From NCBI RefSeq assembly GCF_020283565.1, contig NC_060060.1, forward strand, positions 43,524,001 to 43,588,000: 64,000 nt of DNA, read 5' to 3'. A program made the position numbers and the translations under genes. Source of the DNA: Trifolium pratense (taxonomy: Eukaryota; Streptophyta; Magnoliopsida; Fabales; Fabaceae). Each line of letters begins with the position of its first letter. The first letter of the stretch is position 1. Under the pieces are notes generated by a model, which did no database searches, was not told where the DNA came from, and saw only the letters and a program-made list of their open reading frames with translations. Positions 35,792-46,640 of this stretch are shown in pieces.

Positions 35792-36374
35792 GTTTTTCAA
35801 TTTTTTCAAAAAATATTATTAATGATCTATATAATATAAACTTTCAATCCAACGATAAATTTTATAAAATTCGTATTTATTATAATAATATTTACGACTT
35901 GTGCACGATGAAAGACTTTACCAAATTTGATCATATAAGTTTGTCAACTAGAGTTATTCCCATATGTCTTATTTGCTGGGTTTCTTTGTTTTTTTTGGAA
36001 AGGTGTTGGGTTTCTTTGTTTTCTTTATTAGGGAGGAGCTTTTAAGGGATAATTTAAAATTGTTCGATTAGCTCCTTTATTTTTTATCTATATCTTTTGA
36101 AGTAATTAAAGATAAGTAAAGATAAGGCCCCTGTATATGGTTTATTGTTTCTTTTATTAATATATTTAGGTTAGGGTGAATAAGGATGTCATCATAGTGT
36201 CTACTTTTTTTTGACAAATTGTCTGGTGGGCTTGAAATTTACTTCTTGAAGTGTATAAGTGAGAGATTTTGAGTTTGAACTCTGACCCTGCATATAAAAT
36301 GCAATTTTCCTAACAATTAAATTATGCTCATGGTGGTTAATGCCAAACTTGAATGCTAATACCTTGATTTTGTT

Positions 36375-37262
36375 TGAACAAGTTTGGTTATGCAACCATA
36401 TCCTTAAGTTTTGATGATAACAAAACATATAGAACAATTTTGTACACAAATCGTTTTATTAAACGTGCAAAAAATAAGAAAAGAAAAAGTTGATTTTAAA
36501 CCATCAATGAAGTGATTCTGGACTCTGAACTACAAGGTTCTGGACAAGACATGTTTTGGACTAGGTATCACTAGCTTTGGACTACAGACTTTGAGAAGCA
36601 GCTCTACACATTTACTACAAAATCATATTCTCAGATTACGAAGGAATGATGAAGATCTTATCAAGCTTTAATTAAATACATATACGAAGTCAAAGATTTA
36701 GAAAGCTTCCATTCTCAAATTAAAGCTAAGCTAGAAAGCTTCCATTCTCAAATTCCAACGGTACAATTTTTCATCGGCTATTTAAAGAATGATCAAGAGA
36801 ATTTAACAACAACATAGTCTTGCACATTCTTGTAAATTCTGTTGTAAATTCTGTAAACACTTAGTGTTGTAAATTGTCTATAATTTTATAAGTGTATACC
36901 TTGTATTTCAATTTGTGTAATATGCTTATTGAGAAGCAATCTTGTAAACACGAAGTCTGTTGTAAATATACTTGGTTAATATCCTTGAGGGATTAGGTTT
37001 AGTCAGTTGCCTCAAGAAGTCATTTAAAATAGGTTAGTGAGGTTGTAATCAATATGATTATAGTGGATTAACTCCTTGTGATAAGGCGACTTTACTCTGG
37101 CAAGTTGACTGAAGTAACCTAGTTAACGGTGAACCAGTATAAAAATTCCTTGTTGATCTTTACTTGTTATCACTTGTTTGTCAAGTTTGTTTTGGTTGAA
37201 AAGTTTTAATCATTAAAAACCCAATTCAAAACCCCTTTCTTGTGTTTCTTTGAACATTCAAA
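36375..37262 (+). mobile_element. Copia LTR-like fragment (solo LTR?)
   Basis: TTTTGATGATAACAAAACAT near the left and GGTGAACCAGTATAAAAAT near the right are words typical of the start and of the R-region of legume Copia (SIRE-type) LTRs. The segment ends ...TTTGAACATTCA. No internal domain, partner LTR or clear target duplication was found, so I treat it as a solo or truncated LTR. Confidence 0.45.
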
Positions 37263-37279
37263 ATTTGATTCCTAATACC

Positions 37280-38144
37280 TAGGGGTGGCAAAGTGGGCAT
37301 GCCCACCCCGTTTAGGCCCGCCCCGTTTAAGCCCGCCCAAAAGCGGGGCGGGGCAACTTAGGCGTCCGGGTTCAACAACTCAAGCCCGCCCGTTTATTGG
37401 CGAGTTGGCGGGTTGGCGGGCCGGCCCGCCAAATACTTTTTTTTTTTAATAGTTTGACTTATAACTTCACAATTCTTACCTCCTAGTTGATATTAAAAAA
37501 AATACTAGCAAATTGCATTGAGAGAAGATTGTGAAGTTAAACAGGTTGAATTATAACTTCACAATTCCTTAAAATTCTTACCTCCTATTTTTAAACTAAC
37601 AGAAAATAGGGATAATTAAGAGTTGAGAGAAGATTACAGTAGAGAATAGAGATAATTAAACTAACAGAAACATTTAATTAAGTTAATAAGTAATTCCTTA
37701 CAATTACCCTTAATTAAACTAACACTTACAATTACCCTTAATTAAACTAACAGAAACATCAACTAAGTTAATAAGTAATTCATTACAATATAAGATAAAA
37801 GGATAAATACTAGCATAAAGGGAGTACGACGGCGGATGAAATGAATGAATGAAACAAACAACCCTAATTTTGGCAGGAAAAAGAAACGTGAAGTTTTATA
37901 TGAGAGAAAAATATTACTGGATTGAAATTTGGGCTCCTTATTCTAAGCCCAATTTTCAGTAAAAGTAAAAAAATATAAAAAATTAAAAAGCCCGCGGACT
38001 AACCCGCCCCGCCCCACCCCGCCCCGTTTTTTAGGCGGGGGCGGACCACCTTAAGGTAGCGAGCCGAAAACCTCAGCCCGGGCCGCCAACAATGGTGGGT
38101 TAAACGGGTCAGCCTGACGGGCCCGGCCCGTTTTGCCACCCCTA
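37280..38144. mobile_element. non-autonomous hAT-like element
   Basis: An 865-bp element with TIRs TAGGGGTGGCAAAGTGGGC and complement TAGGGGTGGCAAAACGGGC, between perfect 8-bp duplications CTAATACC (37272-37279, 38145-38152). The ends are GC-rich with repeated GGGC/GCCCG words; the middle is AT-rich with AATTAAACTAACAGAAACAT direct repeats. No transposase is present. Confidence 0.85.
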
Positions 38145-38394
38145 CTAATACCTCTAAGATATTTTCTCTCCGGGCCCCCCATGTATCTTTTATACCCCCC
38201 AATATTCCAACTTTGCCCTTGATAAAAACTTTGATTCGCAGAAACCGAAGTTTTTTCTAGTTCAAATTCAGGAAAATTTCGGTTAACAGAAACCGAATTT
38301 TTTTTTCAAGGCAAAAAAAATTTGGTTCGTAGAAACCGAAGTTTTTATTGAAGGGCAAAAAAGTAAAATTCAGAGGGTGAAAAAGAACCATGAG

Positions 38395-38612
38395 GGGCCT
38401 AAAGGAAAAATATCTACCTCTAATGCAGATGCTATTGAAAAATATAGGCCCATTGCAATGGTTAATTTCAAGTTTAAAGTCATATATAAGGTGCTTGCTA
38501 ATAAACTTATCCAAATTATGCCTACCTTCATCTCTAAGGAACAAAGAGGCTTGATTCATGGCAGGAATATTAAAGACTGTCTTTATCTTGCACCTAGCAC
38601 CAAAAATAAATG
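38395..38612 (+). pseudogene. LINE reverse transcriptase fragment
   Basis: The frame reads EKYRPIAMVNFKFKVIYKVL, then ANKLIQIMPTFISKEQRGLI and HGRNIKDC. This is the N-terminal RT block of plant LINEs (FRPIxLxNxxxKIxxKxLAxRL...QxGFIxGRxIxDC). It runs about 70 codons and then ends in unrelated sequence, without endonuclease or catalytic YADD block: a 5'- and 3'-truncated relic. The 38160-38390 stretch before it repeats an AAACCGAAGT word three times. Confidence 0.75.
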
Positions 38613-38765
38613 TTACCAAAACTTTTGACACCATTGAGTGAATTTTTTTTGCTCAGATGACTGCCTTCCTAAAGGTGCCATCTGATCTGTCACACACCAG
38701 AAACACTAGAATTTTTTTTCAAAAAAGTAGGATAATTTCTTTTTCCCTAATAAAAAAATACAGTG

Positions 38766-39158
38766 AGACCGTTTGTTATAGCTTATTTTAGAAAAAAAAA
38801 CTTTTTTTTTATAAAAATAATCACTTTTAATTGTTTTGCATCTGTTTGTTACAGATTTTTAAAATAATCAGAAGCTAAAAATAATCAGAAAATAGCTAAA
38901 AATGAGAAACTACTAAATAAAAAAAATTTATTAGGAGAGAGAAAAGAAATGCTAAAAGAAGAAAGTTATTTGTAATTAAAAAAATCACTTTTATAAGTTG
39001 TATCCAAACAAACTAAAGATTATTTTATTTAAAACAGTGATTTTTATTATAATAAACAAACACAAATTAAATTCAACTTTTCTAAAAATCTTTAAAAACT
39101 AATCTATAAATTATTTTGCATCAAAATCACTATTTTTTTAATCTGTAACAAATGGACC
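38766..39158. mobile_element. MITE-like inverted-repeat element
   Basis: Left end GACCGTTTGTTATAGCTTAT and right complement GGTCCATTTGTTACAGATT are imperfect TIRs around about 390 bp of AT-rich sequence with inner paired AAAATAATCACTTTTA / CAGTGATTTTTAT words. The target duplication is not resolved. Confidence 0.5.
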
Positions 39159-39190
39159 TCGGTCCCACCAAATAAAAGGCACGTAGGAAT

Positions 39191-39795
39191 GAATTTTTTT
39201 TCAAAGTGCACCTGTCAAAAGTCAAATACACCAAAACATCCTACCTGAGGAAAAATTAACCGAAATACCCTAGCACTTTCCTGTGAGGGGGACGCGCCAT
39301 CCCCAGCTTAGTGTTATAATGAAGGACGCGCCAACGGGGGGTCAGCGACCTTGTGAAGGACGCGCCATCCCCAAGGCGGCGTCCTGAGTTGGTTTTTTTT
39401 TTTTTTTTTTCATTTTCGTTTTTGAAGGTAAGGGGGTAGGGTTTTGGAAGGGTTAGAAGGGTTTTGAGGGTTAAGGGTTTGGAGGGTTTTGAGGGTTAAG
39501 GGTTAGATGGGGTTTTGAGGGTTAGGGTTTAGGGTTTTTTTTTTTTTAAAGAAATTATTGAAAAAAATTATACAAAAATTATATTAATTAATATAAACAC
39601 ACTACAACAATTTTTTTTTTTTTTTTGACATTTTGTATTTTTAGGGTTTTTAAGGGTTTTAGTTTTTTTTTTATTATATATATTATGTTTCTATTTTACT
39701 TGTTTATCAACAAAACAAAATCGTGCAATAATAATATTTAATATTATTTTTTACAATACAATACAAAAAAATTGCAAATTAATTGGAATTTGGAC
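39191..39795. repeat. left terminal inverted repeat of the Mutator-like element
   Basis: 605 bp, inversely matching 41642-42270. From the outside in: A/T-rich tip, three GGACGCGCC motifs (39290-39385), a GGGTT-rich telomere-like block (39430-39535), then AT-rich sequence to AATTGGAATTTGGAC. The transposase reading frame ends inside this repeat. Confidence 0.9.
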
Positions 39796-40366
39796 AATTC
39801 CTACGATCATGGCCCGGCACCCTACATAAAGCACACTTATTCAAAGTTTCGATCTCGTCGTCCATTTCCGTCCTAATGCGCGTACTTTTCGGACGACCTC
39901 TCTTACATCTTTTCATTGCTGGGTCGGGGCAAAGTCGACGGCCATAATATTGGGGCCAATATGATTGGTCTTGAATTCCCGGGAAGGTGTTATTGTATAC
40001 ACAAAATACACTTGCAGCTTTGTACACGTCATGTATATGAACTTGATAAGCTTGTGCAGCATGGGAGCATGCAGCAATAACATGCGAACAAGGCAAATGT
40101 AAAGCTTGAAATTCTCCACAATCACAGCAGCTTTCACCCAACTTGAGCAGAAATCGACCCATTGGTCGACCCTCGTTGTGATTGACAGTTTCCATTACCC
40201 TGAAAGTTTGATTGAGTCGATCAAAAGCAATGACTTGATGTGAGTTTGCTTTATGCATTGCTTCTTTAATCCGTTTCTGACAAGCTTCTGAATATTGTTG
40301 TCCAGATTGCAACACAGCTGCTGATTCAGTGGCTCTTCTTTGAAACAGTACGACACACTTATGCAC
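39779..40366 (-). pseudogene. MURA-type transposase, C-terminal part
   Basis: The 195-codon frame is the C-terminal quarter of a Mutator transposase. It has a SWIM zinc finger CDCGEFQALHLPCSHVIAAC (C-x-C-x9-C-x-H), then YWPQYYGRRLCPDP, a KRGRPKSTRIRTEMD stretch and a CCHC knuckle CALCRVPGHDRRNC. The order SWIM, GRP-S-RI-EMD, zinc knuckle is typical of MURA proteins, which are normally 700-900 aa. The catalytic DDE domain is missing, and the frame is open at its upstream end, so the first Met shown is not a true start. The stop lies inside the terminal repeat. It could not act as a transposase but might still bind DNA or protein if expressed. Confidence 0.85.
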
Positions 40367-40457
40367 TCGAGTAAGTATAAACTATATTATTTTCGAATAT
40401 TTAAACATGTCTGCTTAAATTATATATTACTAATCATGTTAATAAATTCTTTTCAGA

Positions 40458-41642
40458 GTACTATCTCGTGGCACAAAATATGGTGGAAATCCAGCACACG
40501 ATGTAGTTTCAATGAGGAGTAGGCTCGATGAAATGACTAGAGATGACGTAACAATTCATTTTTTTATCCATCATACTTGCAGTTTATTTATACTTTCATA
40601 ATGCACTTTCAAATATCTTAATCATTTTTTATACTTGCAGTTTATTTGGAGGCCTTATCAAGACATAGCACTTAATGCTATAGAGGAGGACACTCATTGT
40701 TGGTCTGCAACCACGTACCTAATATGTTTTGAAATTTTGGAGTACCACCAAACCGACCGAGTTAAACTCCAGTTTGGAATCAAACAAACTAGATTGCGCC
40801 CAGCAGAAAACATGTCAAAATATCACAAGCAAACTAGGCGTGGAGGAGCAAAAGATAGATGGGATGTTGAATATGAAAGTTTTATCGACGATTGGAATAA
40901 TCGTCACACTAAGGTGATAACTGGCACACATGCAAATAAACTTCCAAATTCTTATTTTGAGTGGTATTATAATACCTTCAATCCGTTCTTCTTCAAACCC
41001 CCACCCACACTAAACAATCCATCTACCTCAACCCGTGAATTTACCCCTGACCCTGACCAAACACCCATGCAAACCACAACACAAAATCAATCAGCTCCAT
41101 ACCTAGATTATACCCCTCCCCAATTCCCAATCTATGACCATCAAACCTACATCTCACCACCAACAACAAATTTCTACGACCAACAAAACTTCTACCCATC
41201 TAATGACCCAAATTTCCACACACCAGCCCAACAAAATTTCTACACACCGGCCCAACAAAATTTCCCCAACAACCTATTCACTTCACCCCAACACAATACC
41301 TACGACACTCAAAACTCTGTGGGTTCGTCATGGATTAATGAGTTGATTACTCTTGATGATCCTAATAATCCTAATATTTTTGACAACCTTTCTGGTGTGC
41401 CATTTACCTCCTTGTTCAACGACACATCTACATCAAACTTTTTCAATGCCTCAATTTCGAGTAATCCTACTGCATCTTTTCAGTATCAACAAGACGATGT
41501 GGAACAACATCAAGGAGAACTTCGAAGAGGTGATCGTGTTCGTCATGCTCCTACATGTGGTACTGGAGGTCATTTAGGTGACGATGACGTTGGTGGTGGT
41601 GGTGGTCGTGGTCGTGGTCGTGCTCGTGGTCGTGATAATTAG
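40458..41642 (+). pseudogene. plant mobile domain (MAIN-like) protein, C-terminal part
   Basis: Two joined exons, 40458-40547 (SRLDEMTRDD) and 40641-41642 (starting FIWRPYQDIALNAI), continue in phase across a GT-AG intron. The text RLDxMTxDDFIWRPYQ and TYLICFEILEYHQTDRVKLQ is the C-terminal end of the plant mobile domain (MAIN/phosphatase-7-like family). A long low-complexity tail follows, rich in Asn, Gln, Pro, Tyr and Phe, with repeated NFYTPAQQN units, ending in an Arg-Gly run (GRGRGRARGRDN). This domain is known both in host genes (meristem maintenance and silencing) and inside Mutator and retroelements. Here the N-terminal part of the domain is gone, and the gene lies within the element, so it is a transposon-carried remnant. 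Confidence 0.75.
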
Positions 41643-42270
41643 TCCAAATTCCAATTAATTTGCAATTTTTTGTATTGTATTGTAAAAAAATAATATTAAA
41701 TACGATTTTTCCTCAAAATCTTTTGTTTTCTATTTACTTCTAATTTTTGTTTTGTTGATAAACAAGTAAAATAGAAACATAATATATATAATAAAAAAAA
41801 AAACTAAAACCCTTAAAAACCCTAAAAATACAAAATGTCAAAAAAAAAAAAAAAATTGTTGTAGTGTGTTTATATTAATTAATATAATTTTTGTATAATT
41901 TTTTCAATAATTTCTTTAAAAAAAAAAAAACCCTAAACCCTAACCCTCAAAACCCCATCTAACCCTTAACCCTCAAAATCCTCCTAACCCTTAACCCTCA
42001 AAACCCTTATAACCCTTCCAAAACCCTACCCACTTACCTTCAAAAACGAAAATGAAAAAAAAAAAAAACAAACTAAGGACGCTAAGCTGTGGATGGCGCG
42101 TCCTTCATTAGGACACTAAGGTGGGGATGGCGCGTCCTTCCTAGGGTCACTGACCTATGGATGGCGCGTCCCACTCACAGAAAAGCACTAGGGCATTTCG
42201 GTTAATTTTTCCTCAAGTAGGATATTTTGGTGTATTTGACTTTTGACAGGTGCAGTTTGAAAAAAAATTC
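41642..42270. repeat. right terminal inverted repeat of the Mutator-like element
   Basis: 629 bp; mirror of the left repeat, beginning GTCCAAATTCCAATTAATTT directly at the stop codon of the plant-mobile-domain gene. Contains the AACCCT-rich block at 41930-42035 and three GATGGCGCGTCC motifs at 42092-42170. Small indels in poly-A/T tracts explain the length difference from the left repeat. Confidence 0.9.
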
Positions 42271-42280
42271 ACGTAGGAAT

Positions 42281-43031
42281 AGCCCAGGTTGACAAACTTA
42301 TATCATCAAATTTAAAACAGGTTTGTGTGTATGACAACTGACAAGTTTGTGTGTTTGACAAGTAATAATGTATAAAACTTTTTTGAAAAAGAAGCGACTA
42401 TTAAAATTTAAAATGGAGGCGTGACAATGACCACTTTCAGTACTGGTTCGGAAAGACAGTAAAAATCCAAAACATTGAATTTCATATATCTAAACAAAAT
42501 AAGGTGTCTTATCAGAAAACAAGAAGTGAGGTGTAATGTATTGAATTTGGGTTTGAATTCTGACTCCTGCATAATATATGCGATATTTCAATCACAGATA
42601 TAAAAAAACAAACATAAATTAGTCATTAGGGATAAAAAATGAACCAAAATTTTTTCTGAGGACGAAAACATTTCGATTTTATTTTTAGAGACTAAACTCA
42701 AAGTTCACTATATTTTAAGACATAGAAATTTATTTAATTTGTTTAAGTAATAAATTACATCTTCTATTTATTTCTTATTTTATGATTCATAAAATTATTG
42801 ATGTATCTGATCTATAATATAGACTAAATACATCGATTCATCGATATACTTAAAAAGAAATTTTTTTAGATAAGTATAATATTTATTATTACAATATGAA
42901 ATGAACTTTTCTCCACTTTTTTTTTTAAAAAAAAAACTGAAACAAAGTTAAGAAATTGAAATATATAATACATATCCCAAATCCAATCTCTTCAAAAAAT
43001 CATCATCATTCATCACTCTCACAAAACCCAA
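42281..43031 (+). promoter_or_regulatory. upstream region of P450 copy 2
   Basis: Between the Mutator-like element and the start codon is AT-rich DNA with a Stowaway-like piece (GATGTATCTGATCTATAATA at about 42799). TATATAATA at 42962-42970 lies about 65 bp above the ATG and is a plausible TATA box. Confidence 0.45.
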
Positions 43032-45916
43032 ATGGATTTCTTTCAAAACACAATTGCAATTGTTCTCCTTTCAACAGTCATTCTCTTCATATTTCTATTC
43101 CATCATTCCAAATCCAACAAAACCAAACAACCCCCAATGGTTCCTGGTGCATGGCCAATAATTGGTCACCTTCCTCTCTTAAGCAAATCTCCAGCAACTC
43201 ATCATCTTTTTGGTGCCATGGCTGACAAACATGGTCCTCTTTTCACCATCAAACTCGGCACAGCAACAACTCTTGTGATCAACAATTGGGAAACCGTGAA
43301 AGAATGCTATACAACAAACGACATTGCTGTGTCCTTTCGTCCAAACCTCGTTGCATTCGAACACATGACATATAATTATGCCATGGTTGGTTTTGCACCT
43401 TACGGTCCCTTTTGGCGCGAAATGAGGAAAATTGTTACGTTAAGTTTTCTATCAAATCATAGAATCGATCTATTAACTCACGTTCGTGTGTCTGAAGTTC
43501 AAACTTCGATCAGAGAACTTTTTAGTTCTTGGAAAAATAAAAAAGACGAAAAGGGATATTTATTAGTCGAGATGAAGAAATGGTTTCATGAGTTGGCTTT
43601 TAATACCGCGCTTCAAATGGTTGCTGGGAAGAGATATTTTGGTGAGAGTGTGATGGTGAAAGAAGAAGAAGCGAATCGATGTTTGAATGCTTTGAGAGAT
43701 TATATGCGTTTGATTGGTGTTTTTCCTATTGCTGATGCTGTTCCATTTTTAAGGTTGTTTGATTTTGGTGGACATGAGAAGAATATGAAGGAAAATTTTA
43801 AGGAATTGGATGGTGTTGTGACAGAGTGGTTAGATGAGCATAAGAAGAAGAGGGTTGATGATAAGAGTAAAAAAGATCAAGATTTTATGGATGTGATGCT
43901 TTCTACTATTGATGGAACAAATATTCATGGATTTGATTCAGATACTGTCATCAAAGCCACAACTCTGGTACGTTCATAGACTCTGTTCGGGAAGATACAT
44001 AAGCTAACTTATAGCTTATAAGTTCATTTGGCTAAAAAACACTTGTTTGGTAATAGTTTTTTAAAAAGAGTTTATAGTTTATTTTACTAGTTATAACTTA
44101 TTTTTTAAAACTCTATTTCAAGTAGCTTATGAACTTATAGCTTATAACTTATAACTTATCATTTTTCTTCCAATTTTACCACTGTCATCTTACTTAAAAA
44201 AAATTAAATATTAATTAGACATATCTTTTTTTATGTAATTTCATACTTATAAGCTAGGTCAACCAATAATTTTACCAAACACGACAAATTCAATCAGCTA
44301 GCATATTGACTATAAGCTAAAAGCTTGTTTGTAAGCTATAAGTTCATCTGCTTTAAACTAACGGTTATCCACTATTTTTTTTTACCAAAGACAGCGATAT
44401 TCTTATTACCTACATATATAGACCATAGATAATGTTGCTATAGTTTGTATTGTGGTTTTTGTTGTTTAATCTTGTTGGTGTAAATCAATTATTCTCCACG
44501 CGTAATTGAGACTCAAATCGCAACAAATTCTCCCTGAATTTTAACACTATGCATACCTAAGTTTGATATTGAACCCATAACTTAAGTTATAAATTAGAAG
44601 GATTTGTGTCATCTCATCTGAGTGTCTTGGGATGTGGTTAAATTTGTATTATTTTTTGTAAAATTATGCTTCCTCTTCAAATAAAATTTAAGAAAAAAGA
44701 TCAAATGTATTTGGTCACAAATTTAGACAAAAACCATTTGACTTTTTAGATTCGTTTTGTTTATACAGTATGTTGTGCTTTTGATATTCTAGTGATATGA
44801 ATGAAAAATATATGAATTTAAGTTGCAGTTTTGTGTCCTGATATATTTTTTGATGTTACATTTATAAACTTGTGGCACACTGATTTGAATTTATTATAGT
44901 TGAGAACTCGTTTGATTAATATTGGATGCTTAAATATGTTATTCATTAAAATATGAGACCGTAGCAAGTATATGGATTCTGGAAAATCTTATAACATTAT
45001 TCGGTAAAATATGTGAGCCATCTGATTTGATCATAGTATCCATATATATGTCATGGCAAACTTAATCCCATGATACTATATAATTATGAATAAATTTATA
45101 AAAGAATTTAAGAGTTTATAAAGATTTTTTTTAGCTTGGTAGCACCATTTCAATACATATACACTTATATGTTATTTTCAATAATGTAAGGATTCATGCA
45201 ATATTCTATGTCATGTATGCAATAAATTTTACAATGTTAAATAATCTATACTCAATTTGCAGGCACTAGTTTTGGGAGCAACAGACACTAGCAGTGTAAC
45301 ACACATATGGGCATTGTGCTTATTATTGAACAATCCTCATGCACTGGAAAAAGTTAAAGAAGAAATCGATCTCCACATCGGCAAAGAGCGACTATGCATT
45401 ACTGAATCAGATATAAATAAGTTGGTGTACCTTCAAGCCGTTGTCAAAGAAACACTAAGGTTGTATCCAGCATCTCCGCTCTCAGGAATTCGCGAATTTA
45501 GAGAAGATTGCAAAATTGGTGGCTACCATGTGAAGAAAGGAACTCGACTATTCACAAACTTGTGGAAGATCCAAACCGACCCTAGTGTTTGGTCGGATCC
45601 ATTGGAGTTCAAGCCTGAGAGATTTCTTACGACTCATAAAGATGTTGATGTTAAGGGTCAGCATTTTGAATTCTTACCATTTGGAAGCGGAAGAAGAATT
45701 TGTCCCGGAATATCTTTCGCTCTTCGAAGTGCTTATTTGACTCTTGCAAATTTTCTTCACTCCTTTGAAGTCTTGAAAACTTCTAGTGAGCCTATTGATA
45801 TGACTGCTGTTGTGGAAACAACCAACATCAAAGTTACTCCTCTTGAAGTTCTCATCAAGCCTCGTTTGGCTCCTAATTATTATGAAAATATGCAATCATT
45901 TATAACTAGCATATGA
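43032..45916 (+). CDS. CYP82-type cytochrome P450 (copy 2)
   Basis: Two exons (43032-43967, 45263-45916), 529 aa. Same architecture as copy 1 with nearly identical residues: anchor, [13 protein letters not shown] hinge, GATDTS I-helix motif (317-322), KETLR, FKPERF, and heme loop [10 protein letters not shown] with the ligand at C459. Differences from copy 1 include [11 protein letters not shown] for [18 protein letters not shown] for [18 protein letters not shown] for [11 protein letters not shown], and a C-terminal QSFITSI extension. The Arg-to-Gln change in [11 protein letters not shown] is at a residue usually basic in this family (from memory). The intron (1.3 kb) shares segments with that of copy 1 but holds its own AGCTTATAAG-type insertion near 43980-44390. 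The leader matches copy 1, with its own TATA box. Likely an ER monooxygenase of specialised (defence-type) metabolism; the substrate is unknown. Confidence 0.94.
43980..44390. mobile_element. possible MITE in P450 copy 2 intron
   Basis: Inverted words AAGCTAACTTATAGCTTATA at the left and TTGTAAGCTATAAGTTCATC at the right bracket about 400 bp that has no counterpart in the P450 copy 1 intron. Several internal AGCTTATAACTTAT repeats occur. Borders and target duplication are unclear. Confidence 0.45.
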
Positions 45917-46640
45917 TTATGCTTAAGATTATGGGTCTTGATTGTATCTTCCCATTATTTTTGAACCGTTTTAGCAAATTTGGACCTCTTAATTTGAATA
46001 AATTGGATGAACTTTTAAGATTATGGTAGACATTTTATGTGATTATCTTGTTCGAATTCAGAATATCTTCTTTGTTTGCTGAGTTTTCAGGTGGTGAGCA
46101 TCTATAAACCCAAAAAAAGAAATGATTTAAGAAAATACTCGATCATTGTAAAACAAGTCCAATTAATTCCATTTTTTTACAAGAAACTAATTTTCAATAA
46201 TCAATTAGTGTCAACAAATCAAAGTTCGATAGACACCCAAATTCATTTTACAAAACATTCAAGGTAACTTATTTATTTGTATAAGTTGTTTTGTATAAGC
46301 TCAAAAGTAAGCTATTTCAAACGGGAGGTAACTAAACGCCTTTTCTTGGAAGGGTCCTGTAGTAAACGAGTAACTAAAAATTTATGTGGAATATGTAACA
46401 TAAAGTTGAAGATTTATTTATATGGTGCAGGTGAAGTTGTCTCAATTTTCTACTAAAGGTGTCAATCTAATGAGCTATGCCACGAGGTAATCTCTAACTC
46501 ATGACTTTTTGGGGTTCAAAAGCAATAACGGCAAAGCTAATTTGACTGTAAGATGGACCAAATGAACCAAGTTGAGGTTTTAGGTATCTTGTATCATAAG
46601 TCACTTTAACACATGTTAGAGGTGCAAACTAGTTGATATG
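45917..46640. other. P450 copy 2 3' flank
   Basis: Probable 3' UTR for the first 100-200 bp (it resembles the P450 copy 1 flank, e.g. GACCTCTTAATTTGAATAAA), then intergenic sequence without supported features. Confidence 0.4.

Larger units (their letters stand above)
39191..42270. mobile_element. Mutator-like element with MURA and plant-mobile-domain gene remnants
   Basis: A 3080-bp element bounded by 10-bp duplications ACGTAGGAAT (39181-39190, 42271-42280), in the Mutator range. TIRs are very long: 39191-39795 and 41642-42270, starting GAATTTTTTTTCAAAGTGCA. Each end carries three GGACGCGCCATCC-type subterminal repeats and a telomere-like AACCCT-rich block. Inside, two gene remnants point outward: the C-terminal part of a MURA-like transposase (minus) and of a plant mobile domain protein (plus). 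Their 5' halves are missing and abut near 40370-40456, so this is an internally deleted derivative of a larger two-gene element. It lies between the two P450 copies. Confidence 0.9.

Noticed and set aside
39425..39540. Interstitial telomere (GGGTT/TTTAGGG-like tract, mirrored at 41930-42035)
   Set aside because: It is irregular and present in both arms of a transposon TIR, so it is part of the element rather than a chromosome fusion scar.
41134..41577. Two further plus-strand frames inside the plant-mobile-domain gene
   Set aside because: Out-of-frame shadows of the low-complexity tail.
39191..42270. Autonomous Mutator element
   Set aside because: The DDE catalytic half of the transposase is absent and only C-terminal parts remain, so it cannot move by itself.
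43179..43364. Antisense ORF in the first P450 exon
   Set aside because: Shadow of the well-supported P450 coding strand.
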